From Athripsodes cinereus (Eukaryota; Arthropoda; Insecta; Trichoptera; Leptoceridae), in the NCBI GenBank assembly GCA_947579605.1, contig OX388310.1, forward strand, positions 3,534,001 through 3,598,000: a DNA stretch of 64,000 nucleotides, written 5' to 3'. Shown here in pieces: positions 35,111-47,680 of this stretch. Both the position numbers and the translations under genes were made by a program. The stretch's first letter is position 1. Every line of letters starts with the position of its first letter. The notes below the pieces were generated by a model. It made no database searches, was not told the DNA's origin, and worked only from the letters and a program-made list of their open reading frames with translations.

Positions 35111-35150
35111 AAAAATCAATTAAAAGTAAAAAAAAAATGATAAAGTGTAT

Positions 35151-36730
35151 TTCTTCTTCTTCTGTAGGTGCCCTGTCAGGTCCCCCCGACGTTGGCAATC
35201 ACTCTGACATAGGTGTCTCGATCCTGCGCTGTCTGGAATAACTCCTCCGCACCTCTCATTCCAGGCCAATCTCGTATATTGCGCAGTCACGATGTCTGCC
35301 TTTTGCCAGCCCCTCGACGCCACTCTATCTTGCCTGTCATAATCAAACGCAGACTGTGGTACTTTATTCCACGCATTATATGACCCAGATATGAGATCTT
35401 GCGCACTTTGACATCCAACAGGAGTTCTCTGTCCATTCCAGCTCTTCTTATAACACCTCTACATTTGTGACCCTATCAGTCCAATGAATACGCAGCATTC
35501 TTCTATGAAGCCACATTTCAAATGCCTCCAAGCGATTCATCGTATTCATTTTTAGGGTCCAGGTTTCAGAACTGTACAGCAATACAGACCATACATAGGA
35601 CTTTGGGAGTCTCTGTCGAAGTTTCAGATTAAGATTGTTGTTGCAGAAGAGCACTCTCATTTTATTAAATGCAGCACGGGCTGCCTCAATTCTGCACTTC
35701 ACTTCAGTATCCGGGTCAAGACATTGCGTTATCATACTGCCAAGGTATTTGAATTTGTCCACCTTTTCAATATTTATGCCCTTTAACTGAAGGCATGATC
35801 CGGAGTAATCCAACAGTTCAAAGGACATCCATTTAGTTTTGCTGACATTTACAGATAGGCCCAATTCCTCTCCAGCTACATCTACACTATTTAGTAACTC
35901 TTGGAAGTCATGTATGCTCTCTGCCAAGATGACTGTGTCGTCAGCATACCTTATGTTGTTGATCACAACACCATTAACTTTGACTCCTTTGCTAGAGTTT
36001 TGAAGGGCCTTTTTAAAGACTTTATCGGAGTAGAGATTGAATAACAAAGGGGATAATATGCATCCTTGACGCACACCCCGTTGTATTGCAATAGAATATG
36101 TCTTCTCACTTCCTAGTCTAATTTCGGCTGTTTGGAACCAGTACAATTTTTTGATAAAATGCTGTTCCTTGCTGTCTATATTACACTCCTTCAGCATTTC
36201 CATCAGTTCAGCGTGTCTCACCCTATCAAAAGCGTTCTCATAATCAATAAAACATGCGAACACCTCTTTACGTTAATCTCTACATTTTTGCAGTAAAACA
36301 TTTATTGCAAACAACGCTTCTCTGGTACCAAAAGCATTTCTGAAACCAAACTGTGTATCATCAAGATCTTGTTCACATTTAGTTCGTATTCTTGCATGAA
36401 TTATTTTCAAAAACACTTTTAGTACATGGCTCATAAAACTAATTAGACGATATTCATTACACTTTTTAGGGTGTTGCTTCTTGGGCAGTGTGACTTATGT
36501 TGACATTAACCAATCGTGAGGAATAATCCCTGTGTCATAGATAGTATTAAATAACCTTAGCAGGTAGTCAATGTTTTGGTCATCGATGAGTTTCAATATT
36601 TCAGTAGGGATTTCGTCTGGTCCACAAGCCTTCCTATTCACAGATGCTGATATAGCATGAAGAACTTCTGATTTTAAGATTGATGGTCCATATAGTACAT
36701 CATCAATAGTGGAGTCAGGTCGGTTCGGTC
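35151..36730 (-). pseudogene. RTE-clade LINE ORF2 pseudogene (RT domain), 5'-truncated
   Basis: The minus-strand translation runs from about 36730 with KACGPDEIPTEILK, DWLMST-stop-VTLPKKQHPKKC, QFGFRNAFGTREALFAI, CRD-stop and FACFIDYENAFDRVRH. GVRQGCILSPLLFNLY, the intact catalytic IRYADDTVILAES and SSETWTLKMNTMNRLEAFEM follow, with further frameshifted pieces (QKADIVTAQYTRLAW, RRGDLTGHL). RT motifs A and C are both present. Stops at about 36500 and 36272 inactivate it. The 3' tail is (GAA)n at about 35151-35163. Confidence 0.9.
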
Positions 36731-36876
36731 AGAGTTTATTTAAAAGAAATAAATAAGATGAATACATTCAAGTGAACGAATAAACAAGAATAAGTGAATT
36801 AAATAGAATTAAAAATTAATTAAACGTAATAAATTATGAATAAAATGTATATGTAAAGTAATGCAAAATTTATTTA

Positions 36877-37065
<189 letters not shown>

Positions 37066-37067
37066 TA

Positions 37068-37267
37068 NNNNNNNNNNNNNNNNNNNNNNNNNNNNNNNNN
37101 NNNNNNNNNNNNNNNNNNNNNNNNNNNNNNNNNNNNNNNNNNNNNNNNNNNNNNNNNNNNNNNNNNNNNNNNNNNNNNNNNNNNNNNNNNNNNNNNNNNN
37201 NNNNNNNNNNNNNNNNNNNNNNNNNNNNNNNNNNNNNNNNNNNNNNNNNNNNNNNNNNNNNNNNNNN
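37068..37267. other. Assembly gap (200 N)
   Basis: An exact run of 200 N. The round length suggests a scaffolding gap of unknown real size. Frames crossing it are meaningless. Confidence 0.98.
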
Positions 37268-38187
37268 ATTTAGCAAGGTGCCATGCGCTTGGCGGCCATC
37301 TTTAATCCGCCATTTTGGATAGAAGCTCACATAAGATTTTTAGAGACTTTTCAGGATTTCTTCCAGAAGCATCAAGGAACCATCCCTGAAAGTTTCAGCT
37401 GGTTATTAATTATTTCCCTGAAAAATCCTATATTTCCTGGGCTACTAGTCCTTAATTCGGTTAATTTTTTTCAGAATTCAGATTTTTTAACACAATAATA
37501 ATAGGTAGGTACATAAAATTTAAACAAACAACTCTACATAATAATAATAAACCATAAGCATTGCCCCAATCAGAATTTTTCTTGGAATAAGGGGTCAAGC
37601 TACAGTGTCCTAATTTGGTAAACTCTATTTGATCATTTCAACACTTATTTTAATTAAATTTGCTTTTACATCCATTGCAGTTTAATATTTCATAACTAGT
37701 TTACACTAATATGTACTCGTACCTTAATCAAGGATTCATTATCATTATTATCAATTTAAAGTGATCAATCTAATTTTTATTATAATGTTAAATTAAAAGT
37801 ACCGAATACTATTATAAGTCACTGAGGTTAGCCCTATCTTTCTCATACATTTTGGTGGGAAAAAGTTATGAGATACTGAAGTTTATTTAATCTAAAAGCG
37901 AAATTAACCAAATTAATGACTGTTCACTGTGTCGGTGTTTAGGTAGTATATATCCATAATGAAATTAAAAAAAAACATTTGTTATTTAATTTCATTCAAA
38001 TTAAGGGCTAGCATAGGATAAACGTCAGCCAAAGGGCTCATTGAAATTTTGGGCCTTAGAGAATTATAATTAACAATGGCATTATGCCAACAATCCGTCC
38101 ACTTAAAGCTAATTAGCTGATATCACAGACTATTAAACCGATCGGAAGTATTTTATGAAGTTACAATTTAGTCCTATCCATATTATA

Positions 38188-38885
38188 CTTATACCATCAC
38201 GGCATCTCCCACAAGTGAGGTAGCCAGCAGACTAATTCCATGAAATGTAGATGCTCCGTGTTAACAAAAAATAAAACACTGGTGACACACCTTATTACTG
38301 AAGCGAAAATGTTAAACGAACAAATTTAACCTAGTTTATGTACACTCCATCAACAGCTCCGTGTTGACCACGTGCAGTAATTTTTCGTTTTCCCGGCTCT
38401 TACGGGACACACAAAAACATACTGAAAAAAAAGTGGGGGCTATATTCTTCCGCCGTAGGTATACCCCACGGCTAACGTTCTACACCCCCCTAACTAATCT
38501 CCTCCTGGCGCTAATTCAGCAACTACTTCTCGTGGTTGGGAAGAGGCCTCCCCTACCTCTATCCACTCCTCTGGCGCTGTTCTTAAGTCATCTATATGTA
38601 CCTTTAAAGGTTTCCCATGCTTATCAATCCAATATACACGACCACTACCAATTTGGAATCAATACTCTGTAGGGACCTGACCACTTGGGAGCAAAACCGG
38701 CGTGCTCTCCGGCTCCCTGATTTGACAAAGGATGCTCCCTCATCATAACTTTGTCTCCTGTTGCATAACTCCGACATTCCTGATCTTCTGAGGCATTACG
38801 TGATATTTTACGAATACTTAATGCCTTTTACAGGGTACTCGAAAACTTTCACCAAAAAATGGGAGACCTATTTTTTGCCCAGGAC
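38188..38885 (-). mobile_element. TAG-tail short retroposon split by inserted GC-richer DNA
   Basis: The 3' part (ACCATCACGGCATCTCCCAC) is at 38192-38270 and the 5' part (GCCTTTTACAGGGTACTCGA, ATGGGAGACC) at 38823-38875, with about 550 bases between. The insert, read on the minus strand, gives VYWIDKHGKPLKVHIDDLRT near 38620-38560. This is loosely like the C-terminal part of an LTR-retrotransposon Pol. The TE identity of the insert is uncertain. Confidence 0.5.
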
Positions 38886-39286
38886 TAGATCACGAATTTT
38901 TTAACTATATTCAACAGAATTAAGTATGTCTTTAACAGCGCGAATTATATATATAGTATATTTCACTTTCTGTTGTGTTTTTAAAGCATAATATACCTAA
39001 ATAAACCGAAATTACAAAAATGGCGATTTCTCGAATATAAGACAAAGTTCAGTTTTAGAACTGGACAGTCAAATTGCGTTATACATGGTTGTACATAACA
39101 AATACACATTCGTCTATAAAAAAAATCTATGTTCATTTCATATACAGTATTATGTAGTATCTACTAGTCTTAAGCCCGACTTCTCTTAGAATCAGTAAAT
39201 TGATAATAACACTGCAGAAAATAATTATAATTATGTTATTTTACTTTCCGTTTTCTATCACTCTTGCATAGTATCTAATATTGTAT

Positions 39287-39409
39287 GATGTACTGATAAT
39301 GTATAAGGTACGTTACCGGCTTTTTTTGATGTACTGATAATGTATAAGGTACGTTACCGGCTTTTTTTGATGTACTGATAATGTATAAGGTACGTTACCG
39401 GCTTTTTTT
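39287..39409. repeat. Tandem repeat, 41-bp unit x3, identical copies
   Basis: GATGTACTGATAATGTATAA followed by GGTACGTTACCGGC and seven T starts at 39287, 39328 and 39369. The three units are identical, implying recent expansion or gene conversion. Confidence 0.95.
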
Positions 39410-39892
39410 ATCTCAGCATTTCAATAAATTTTCTGTATCTTATAGACAGTTTGTCAATGTAATGGAAGTAATTAACGGGCTTTGACATAAGCAGCGTTTC
39501 TTTGTTTCACATTCTTGCTCTGTGTAACTCATTGACCACACAGCTGTTGTTAGGTTGCTCAGACTAGACGAAAACAATATACTTAATAATGATGATTATA
39601 TAATTACATACACATATACGAGTATATCTGAACTCAAATATTTTTATGGTTGCTATGCTCTTTTAACATGTATCTTCATTTAAATAATACACAGCGTAGT
39701 GTTGGATCGCCTTTTTAGTTCCGGCAATAAACTATGTCCTGACGTGAATGCAAAGTAGACTCGATCGTAATAAACAACGGCTTGCCTACTAAAACGACGT
39801 GTGTTATAGCTAACCTCATCGGAACATCACCAGGTAGATGGATCTATCTATCTACAATCCATACCTGAATATTCTACTACTATCTAATATAC

Positions 39893-40137
39893 TTTTCTAT
39901 CACGGCATATTCCACAAATGGGGTAGCCAGCGGACTAACTGCATGTAATAAACATACAGATTGGAGTAAAAAATAAGACATTCTGGATGGGCGGCCTGCT
40001 TCATCACTGAATTATTGTTGATATCGATGTTCTTACATGTAAGGTTTTGCGAAAATCTGCCTTTTACAGGACACTCGAAAACTTACAGAAAAACATGGGA
40101 GACGTATTCTTGATCGGGAACTCCACGGGTTGGGAGT
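39893..40137 (-). mobile_element. Short retroposon (TAG-tail family)
   Basis: From TATCACGGCATATTCCACAA (3' end, tail degraded) through GTAGCCAGCGG and CTGCCTTTTACAGGACACTC to GGGAACTCCACGGG. Confidence 0.8.
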
Positions 40138-42190
40138 ATTCTAACAGATGAATCGCGATCGTGTATATTTGTTTATATAAATATATATTTTTTAGATTGA
40201 TTTCGTTACTTCTTTTCTGTCATTCCCTCAGTGCTAAGGATCCTGACCATCGCTTGTGTAAGTGTAAATAGTTTTTTTTAAACAATGTCGATCTTTCATA
40301 GAGCCTCACCTGGATGCTCCTTAATTACCATCGCAACAACCTTTATGCTTATGTCGTAAAGATGGATCAGGTCTTCAATGCAATGGGATGATTTGAACTC
40401 AGTTTCTCTCGATTCATATTTTTAGATCCTACTATCAAGCTATAGACCACTTTACAACAGGTAAATTAATGCCTTCTATGTTGACTTGTATCCATTGAGC
40501 ATATTTCTGGATAGAAAAAATATTTTATCTAATTATTTTCTTTATTAATCTGGGATGGTTTCTAGAAAAGATTTCTAAAAAAAATGTTGAGAGGGCCAGT
40601 CAATTCACTTATCACAGCGTAGTTTTAAGATATTTAGCATCCGCGATGGATGCTCCATTAAAATGGCGCCGATTTTTTTTTTTAATTTCTTTATTTGTCT
40701 CAAAGAATTACATAAATTCGCTTAGAGACTACAAAATTTAAGATAAGACATAATATTATAATTCAACAAATAAAAAATTTAGGTGTATATCAAGAACATT
40801 ACATTGCAGTGCAAAACACATCAATCACACACACAAATAAATCATTCGACATACCTACATACATACATAGCGGAAGTAGGTTTGGAAATTAGATTTTCCT
40901 ATAGATGACAATATTTGTTTAAATTTTACTTAACAGTATTTAAAACATAATAAATGTCATAAAATCTACCTAACTGGCATGAGCCCATACCAAGGCAGAC
41001 TGATTTTGTTAAGTTCCCTTAGCGACACCAGACTTAGAGCTAGTACGTATATTAATAAAGTTCTTAATTAGATAGATATTTCTTCAAGTATTACCTACAC
41101 AGAATATAAATACTGTATTAAAATTATTTGCACTTATGTAGATTTTGCAATCTCACAAAACCTGTAAAAGGTTTTCGATTAATAAGCGGTAGATGAGACA
41201 GTGCTTGAATAATAAATTATTATTTACTAACGTTAAATCCGGCTTCATTCGGAGAATAATCAACAAATTTATCAAAAAACTACTAGATAGCGTCAACAAC
41301 TTTTTGATGGGGGATTTATTTATTAATTTATCAGAGACACAGACAGAAAATTGCAAAAATGCCCTCTGTACTTTGAATTGTATAACTGATATTTATATGA
41401 CACTGTTTTATTCTGTTATATTGTAACCAATGTAGAGTGAAGAATAAAATAAATAATAAATAAATAAAAATTCAACAATGACCAGTCATTGAGCGTACTT
41501 ATTATAATACAATATCTTCCAGTCAACTCTAATATGAACTTCCATTAAATACCGTCGGTCAAAACGCTGACTAAATCTATTGATCATTCGCAATTTCAGA
41601 AAAAAATTTAAGTTAGTATTAGTTTACAACATACACAATAAACAGAAACCAGCACCCACTTATAAAATATTGTTTATCTTGTGATAGAGCAGATAGATAC
41701 CTATAAATTATAGCTCTAGCTTCGTGGTATTCCACTTATAGCTCATAGCTCGTGAATCTATCAGTGTAGCTAGCTTGAAACTCATCCAACGTGTGATGTT
41801 CATAATTGTTACCTGTGTATTATTGAACAATAATTAAGAATTTCAAACAATTGGACTAATTACTTTATAACCTATATTGATCATCAATTATTATATTCAG
41901 GACCAAAATAGGTCTGTCACTGCCAGTGGAAGCAATATTGACTGCGGCATGTTGGAAGGGCTGGAGAAGTACAATCAATCATAAAGTGGGTACGAAAATA
42001 GTGCAGATCTTCAGAATATTGAGGACAAAGATACAAATACGTAAATGGTATTTAAGATGTAAAAGAGAAATAGAATACTGTAGTTTTATTTGCCCTATAA
42101 CATAAGAAAGAGACTAATTAACCCATAATTTTGTCATATTTAATATTTTGTTTTATTCCTGGTCTGTCTCATAATTTTTATCTTCCGTTC
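40138..42190. other. Upstream region of the wengen-like gene, no coding frame recognised
   Basis: AT-rich, with scattered low-complexity tracts. A (TAAATAAATAAA) tail at about 41445-41470 preceded by GAGTGAAGAATAAAAT is mirrored on the other strand at about 20185-20235, suggesting a shared dispersed repeat. An upstream non-coding exon of the receptor gene must lie here or further 5'; I could not place it. Confidence 0.4.
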
Positions 42191-42200
42191 TTTCCAGGTA

Positions 42201-42909
42201 ATGCGAGGAGCAACTGTCGAAGCGACGTTGCTTCTAGCTGCCGGGCTGGTGGTAGCGGCGCAGGCCTTGTGTAAATCAGGACACGCATGGTGGAATTCCG
42301 ATAAAGAAAGTTGCCTTAATTGCACACGGTGTGATATTCTACAACCACCTCTACTAGTCTTAAGACCTTGTCAACTTCACCAAGACACTCTTTGCGCACC
42401 CCTCAAGGATTTAGACATCGATTGGTCTTGGCTTACCAACTACAGAAAGGATCAAGAACGTAAAAATAGAAGAGAACGACTTAAAAAGAAAAATGAGCAA
42501 AGTCAAATTGAACAACAAAATGAAAAAAAGTTGTATAAAAAAATCGTGTGGCGCTTTTCAACTGCAGAAGAACAAGCACAAGAAAATGTTATTAAAGAGA
42601 AGCAAAGTGACCAAATCCAACCTCAAATACAGGTGACAAATGCTAAAGATGTTAATGTGTCTGAAGAAGATACAGAACTTTCGGATTATGATGATCCATC
42701 TGTCGATGGTTACTCAGACTATGGTTCCGATGGTGAGGTGATGCTAGGATCAGAACCATTGTTGACAGAGAGTGAGATAGTTTGGGATTCACATATTATA
42801 TTGTTGACTCTTGCCGCCTCTGTGTGTGTTGTATTATTTATATTGGTGGCGGTGTATTCAGTGTATCACGCCAGGCAATGGAGACTTATCAAGAAGAACT
42901 TACAGGCCG
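42201..42909 (+). CDS. wgn: Wengen-like TNF receptor, first coding exon (signal peptide, TNFR domain, TM)
   Basis: The exon follows a TTCTTTCCAG acceptor three bases before the ATG, so an upstream non-coding exon is implied. Residues 1-22 are a signal peptide ending AAQA. Residues 24-65 are one TNFR cysteine-rich domain (C-x13-C-x2-C-x2-C-x12-C-x7-C, with HAWWNSDKESCLNCTRC). A PLKDLDIDWSWL segment, a basic Lys/Arg/Glu/Gln-rich stretch (about 84-115), an acidic stalk (EEDTELSDYDD) and a single TM (about 198-222) follow. A single CRD with one TM fits insect Wengen, the TNF (Eiger) receptor upstream of JNK. Grindelwald is the main alternative. The exon ends at a GTGAGT donor (42910) in phase 1, and reading on gives only 22 more codons. 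Next coding exon: 59987-60112. Confidence 0.82.
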
Positions 42910-44807
42910 GTGAGTGTTTTCATAATATTTTTATTATTTTTGATTTAGTTTTGGCATCATTCCTACCTGTCAATTGACTTAGACTAGTTACACATTACCT
43001 ATATTATGTTGTTCTAGATGTATGAAACTTAATTCACAGCGAGCCAACGGATATTACGCTATCCTTTATAAAATTTCCACTCTCCGTCGGCACAGACTAT
43101 GATCAAACTCCAACATAAGACATGTATCAAACAGCGGCGTGTCTAGAGTTTTCACATAAACATGACTTAGTATTACTACGGGTAAGCCCACCCTCAACAC
43201 AAATTTATTAAAAATATACGTATTGAAATATATGAAAAAAATCTTGTATATTTATGTAGGAAAGATTTAAAAGGAACTTTTAGAGGGGGTGTTATTATAT
43301 TTAATAATGGTGAAAGTGCAGCAATTTGGACATTAACAATGTCTACCTTACAAGAAATAAATTTATTCATTTCCCATTTAGTTTATGACCCTTACTTTCC
43401 CTTACTTACTTCTATATTTCATATGATGATAATAAACATGACTTAGCAATACTACAAAAATCTATATTATTTAGAAAAATAATACAAAAAATAAAAACTG
43501 ATTATTTTAACTCCATATTACACATTAATGGTCACCCATTCAAGTACTGACCGCTCCCAATATTCCGTAATTTCGCTGATCGAACGAAAACCGACGCATT
43601 GAACTATATAGACCAAAAGCCATGGTTATTTTGTCCTTACAAATTGCGAAATAATAGACCATTAAAGGTCACGTGGTCTTGTCTATGGATTTGCTTTTGC
43701 TTGGGGGGCAAACAGTCAGATTGCGCAAATCATCTTTGTTAGATGTTATGCCATAAGAGAAAAAAAAAGAAAGTCAGACAACAAAATAATAACAAAATCG
43801 ACACTGACAGTTTTTTTGATTATTAGGTATTCTTTAGGCGTTCCACCTAATATTACACCATAATCGTCTGTTGTGTTGGGATGCCTGATGCCCCTCAATG
43901 ATTTTTCTGTGACGTCATCCTTTAATGGTCTATACTACAGTACCTATAGATATTTTTTTCTGTGTACATTGTTCCTTGTACAAATGAATTAATTATTACA
44001 AATGAGAGCGTTAGCAAGGTGATGAGCGAGACAAAAATATAACACAAATAACCCCCATTTGCAACGACATGTGCAAGCGAGACAAACGCTGTATATTATT
44101 CTAACTACGTTTTTTCTGAAGTAGGTACACTGGTACAGCTTTGTAACCAAAGCGCGACAAGCGCTAATGTTAATGACGGACGAACTCACTTGCACAGATT
44201 GGTGCAAATTTAAGATACCTAATCTAATCGTTGTTGCTTAAATTTTGATCATCTTTTGTTATTTTAAAGCTTAAAACACCCAGGTAAAGTCCGACATTTG
44301 GGCTTGTATGTATGTAAGAAACCCCACTGATACCTAGTAGGTAATACTTATAGTCCAATCTGTATATTTCCGCTTCTAGGAACACCTGTCAAATAAGACA
44401 GAATAAATTATTTTTAACTTTTACAGCCATAACTCTTTTTTATAACGACGTCTACGATCATCCTGTTTTCATAAAGATTAAAAGTTGTGTAAACATTTTT
44501 AGCATCAGATTTATGGATAGGAGTGAAATTCATAGTAGTGTATAACATGTTGTTTTTATTTATGTTGTGGTCTGCGAGTCTGCAATTAATCAGTCATTTT
44601 ATCATAACTTGTTTAAAAATATGGAAGCTTTCAAAATGTCGGTAACTTTCCATAATTTATATGAATATTTATAAATAAAATATGCATGATATATTACTTA
44701 ATTTCGTTCTGATTTACGTATGTCGTCACATAACGCTAATTTTGTCGGGTAGGCAAAGCAGACGGAAATCTGATTAAATAATATTCTTTATCCCCAAATG
44801 AATTACA

Positions 44808-45645
44808 TACATACATGTCGTCACGTCGCTTCCCTCGCGGGGTAGACAGAAAAGATAGGACAACACTTTCTCATGCCATTGAACAGGCTTTTAGCTTCCA
44901 TCATATCCATGCAATTAGTCATACGTGCTCTAATGTTCGTTATACTTAGCACGTGTCAGCAGGATCTGGTCTACATGGTCTAGCCATTTAATCCTCGGCC
45001 GGCCAAATCTCCTAGTACCCTTTCGCTCGCCTATGTAAAGGCATATTTTGGCCACTTTGTCTTCATTCATTCCTTTCTCGTGCCCAAGCCACCGTAACTT
45101 ATTTAATTGTAATTAATTTTTTTTTAATTTTATTTTTTATTTAAAAAAAAGATATATCTGGGTTTGTTTGTTATAAACCCAAATACAATCTTATACACCT
45201 TTCACAGTAAGCTACTAAAAGCCTGTATGCCGGTACCTGGTATCGAACCACGGACCCCTTGTTCACGAGGCAGAGACTCTACCTCCAGGCTACCGACGAA
45301 CTCAAATATAAAAATATATATTATTGAGCACTGTTTAACCATCTCAACGATATCATTTCTACCGCATTCATCCTTCTTCAGCTATGTCTACACCTCACTT
45401 GCATACATCGGTGTTGGCACTAAGATAGCAGAGTGCACCAATCTTTTAGCTGTGATAGATATGTTTCTTTTTGCAATTATTGGTCGAATTTCACCATTAC
45501 CGGTCGAATTTTACCTTGTTGCCTGCAACTTTTCTCGTTTTCACACTTTCCATTTTTCGTGTATAAACTACCTAAATACAATTATCGACAACTTGCTCTA
45601 ACGCTTCGTTGTCGGTCATTAGAACGCTTCGTTGTCGGTCATTAG
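44808..45645 (-). mobile_element. RTE-like LINE 3' end, subfamily B, split by a SINE
   Basis: The 3' part (CATGTCGTCACGTCGCTTCC, then TCGCGGGGTAGACAG) spans 44808-45113 and the upstream part (TACCGCATTCATCCTTCTTC, GTGTTGGCACTAAGATAGCA) resumes at about 45350. The order matches the 31983-32640 copy. The SINE at 45118-45300 lies between. It is heavily decayed. Confidence 0.8.
45118..45300 (-). mobile_element. SINE family 1 with tRNA-like head, nested in a LINE
   Basis: Poly-T and the GGGTTTGTTTGTTATAAACCC hairpin are followed by the complement of the tRNA-like head (GGTATCGAACCACGGACCCC, GAGACTCTACCTCCAGGCTA). It interrupts the RTE-like fragment at 44808-45645. Confidence 0.85.
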
Positions 45646-46044
45646 GTACTTGGCATTTGCTTGGCATAATGTTTTTTCATTTCTGCTCTCAAACACCATG
45701 ATTTTAATATTTATAATACACACTTTTTATTATCAACGAGTATACAGTTGTTTCGTTTTTTCTAAGAATATTGATAATGTCTTAGTAAAAGGCGATTGAG
45801 ATTCATTGATTATAATAAAAGTGAGTATTAAAAAAAATGTTCAGTATTTTAGTACCTACCAAGATGGAAAAAACACAAAAAGTTACGGATCATATTAAAA
45901 AAAATTAAATTTTATTTTATCTTAGGTTAACCTACTCTTTTCAAAACTGTATTGAAATCAAATCACGAATATATAATAATAATAATAACTAGACAACTTA
46001 TTTAAGAAGCGCCGTTTTGTGAAAAAACCACTGCAAGGGCCCAT

Positions 46045-46257
46045 TCAAGAATCATAACACCTCCTGAAAAATAGGGTTTTTAACCTCGTCTTGAACACCT
46101 CCACACTCTCCAGAGTTCGCAAATCATAGCGAAATTTGTTCCACAGCAACGGACCAGCCACACAAAAGGCACGGTCAACATAGTTGGCCAGACCCCCCCT
46201 ACGCGGTACCACAAGTCTATTGACAGAGTCTGTGTTTGCAGACCTTATATCTATAGC
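46045..46257 (-). mobile_element. CR1/L2-type LINE ORF2 C-terminus
   Basis: A 70-codon open frame without ATG: NRLVVPRRGGLANYVDRAF, VAGPLLWNKFRYDLRTLE and FKTRLKTLFFRRCYDS-stop. The drsF..aaP.lWN.LP..lR.....FK..LKt.LF pattern is the usual end of CR1/L2-like ORF2. The 3' UTR shares AAAACGGCGCTT and a (TAT)n tail with the copy at 58560-59170. Confidence 0.75.
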
Positions 46258-46911
46258 TTAAATACCAGGTTTCTTTTATCAGGATATTGGCTAACTCATA
46301 ATATATTATATACTTATTGTTTCCTATTATTTATTTCATCAATGAATATAAATATCAACTATGCTGTTATTTTTAACGTACCTACTTTACCTGCTGAAAT
46401 AATCAGTGCATTCATCTGTATATGGATACGCATATTCTAAATAGGCAATATGTATATATAAATCATAAATGACAACACATTATAGCATATTACATTCATC
46501 TATGTACTTCAGCATATTTTATTATAATGTTTGATGTCTTCCGATCGATGATAAAACTATTCATTGTTCATAATTCGATTGCCAAGCTCCATAACTCAAC
46601 AAGTGGAAATGTCTTATATTAGATAAATCGCCATTTTTGTATTTTGGTATATTTATATTAATATACTGAGAAGAATGGTTGGTAAAACGTTGCGAGATAG
46701 AGTGAAGAATGAGGATATTAGGAGAATGAGCGGATGTGAGAGGAGTGTTGTGGACAGAATGCGTGTAAACAAGTTGAGATGGTTTGGACATGTTGAGCAA
46801 ATGCAAGATGAAAATTCTATATTTTCAAGTGTAACTTTGTGGAAATGCATTTTAAAGGAAAATATTTAATTTAAATCAAAACACTGTTTTATTCCACTAT
46901 GAGATTGTTTA

Positions 46912-46958
46912 ATTATTAAAACGTTTTCGACTACAATGTAGCCATCATCAGTAATAAC
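46912..46958 (-). ncRNA. Hammerhead ribozyme motif, left arm of the foldback
   Basis: It is the reverse-complement twin of the motif at 47634-47680, with identical core and stems. Described there. Confidence 0.78.
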
Positions 46959-47633
46959 ACAATACTAAATCTAAAATTGAAGGACATACAACAATATTAA
47001 AGATCTAAGGAGTGGTTACAATTGGTAGGGGGTGTGTGGAGGGTGGGAGTGAAAAGTTCAGGGGCGGGTTCAGGAGCAGAAGTAGTGGTGAGGTTATTTG
47101 TGGGTGTTGAATATTTACTAAATTTTTATGATTATTAATTTCTAATGTTTCCAAGATGTCTAGTTTTTTGCCTTTTGAACATTTTTGCAGCAATTCCACA
47201 CCGCTGAGGTCAAAATCATGGCCCGTATCTCTAGCATGGTCCGCATCTCTAGCATGGTCCGCCATTTCAGAATTGATACCAAAGTTCTTTTTAGCTCTAA
47301 GGTGCTCAGTTACTCGAGTATGAACTCTTCTGCTAGAGATCATGCTAGAGATTCATGCTAGAGATACGGGCCATGATTTTGACCTCAGCGGTGTGGAATT
47401 GCTGCAAAAATGTTCAAAAGGCAAAAAACTAGACATCTTGGAAACATTAGAAATTAATAATCATAAAAATTTAGTAAATATTCAACACCCACAAATAACC
47501 TCACCACTACTTCTGCTCCTGAACCCGCCCCTGAACTTTTCACCCCCACCCTCCACACACCCCCTACCAATTGTAACCACTCCTTAGATCTTTAATATTG
47601 TTGTATGTCCTTCAATTTTAGATTTAGTATTGT

Positions 47634-47680
47634 GTTATTACTGATGATGGCTACATTGTAGTCGAAAACGTTTTAATAAT
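47634..47680 (+). ncRNA. Hammerhead ribozyme motif, right arm of the foldback
   Basis: Core CUGAUGA is at 47641-47647, with an extra U at 47648. Stem II is GGCUA/UAGUC (47649-47653, 47659-47663; one G-U pair) with loop CAUUG. GAA is at 47664-47666. Stem III is the palindrome AACGUU (47667-47672), followed by U47673 before the cleavage site. Stem I is UUAUUA (47635-47640) with UAAUAA (47674-47679), six pairs, plus a G-U pair outside. Stem sequences differ from the 22398 and 55039 motifs while pairing is kept. Confidence 0.8.

Noticed and set aside
42910..42977. Read-through C-terminus (22 extra codons) as the true end of the receptor
   Set aside because: A strong GTGAGT donor and a phase-matched downstream exon make splicing more likely; retained-intron use is not excluded.
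47005..47587. Two separate small genes (minus 47343-47005, plus 47342-47587)
   Set aside because: They are the two arms of one inverted Penelope-like repeat encoding the same fragment; not host genes.
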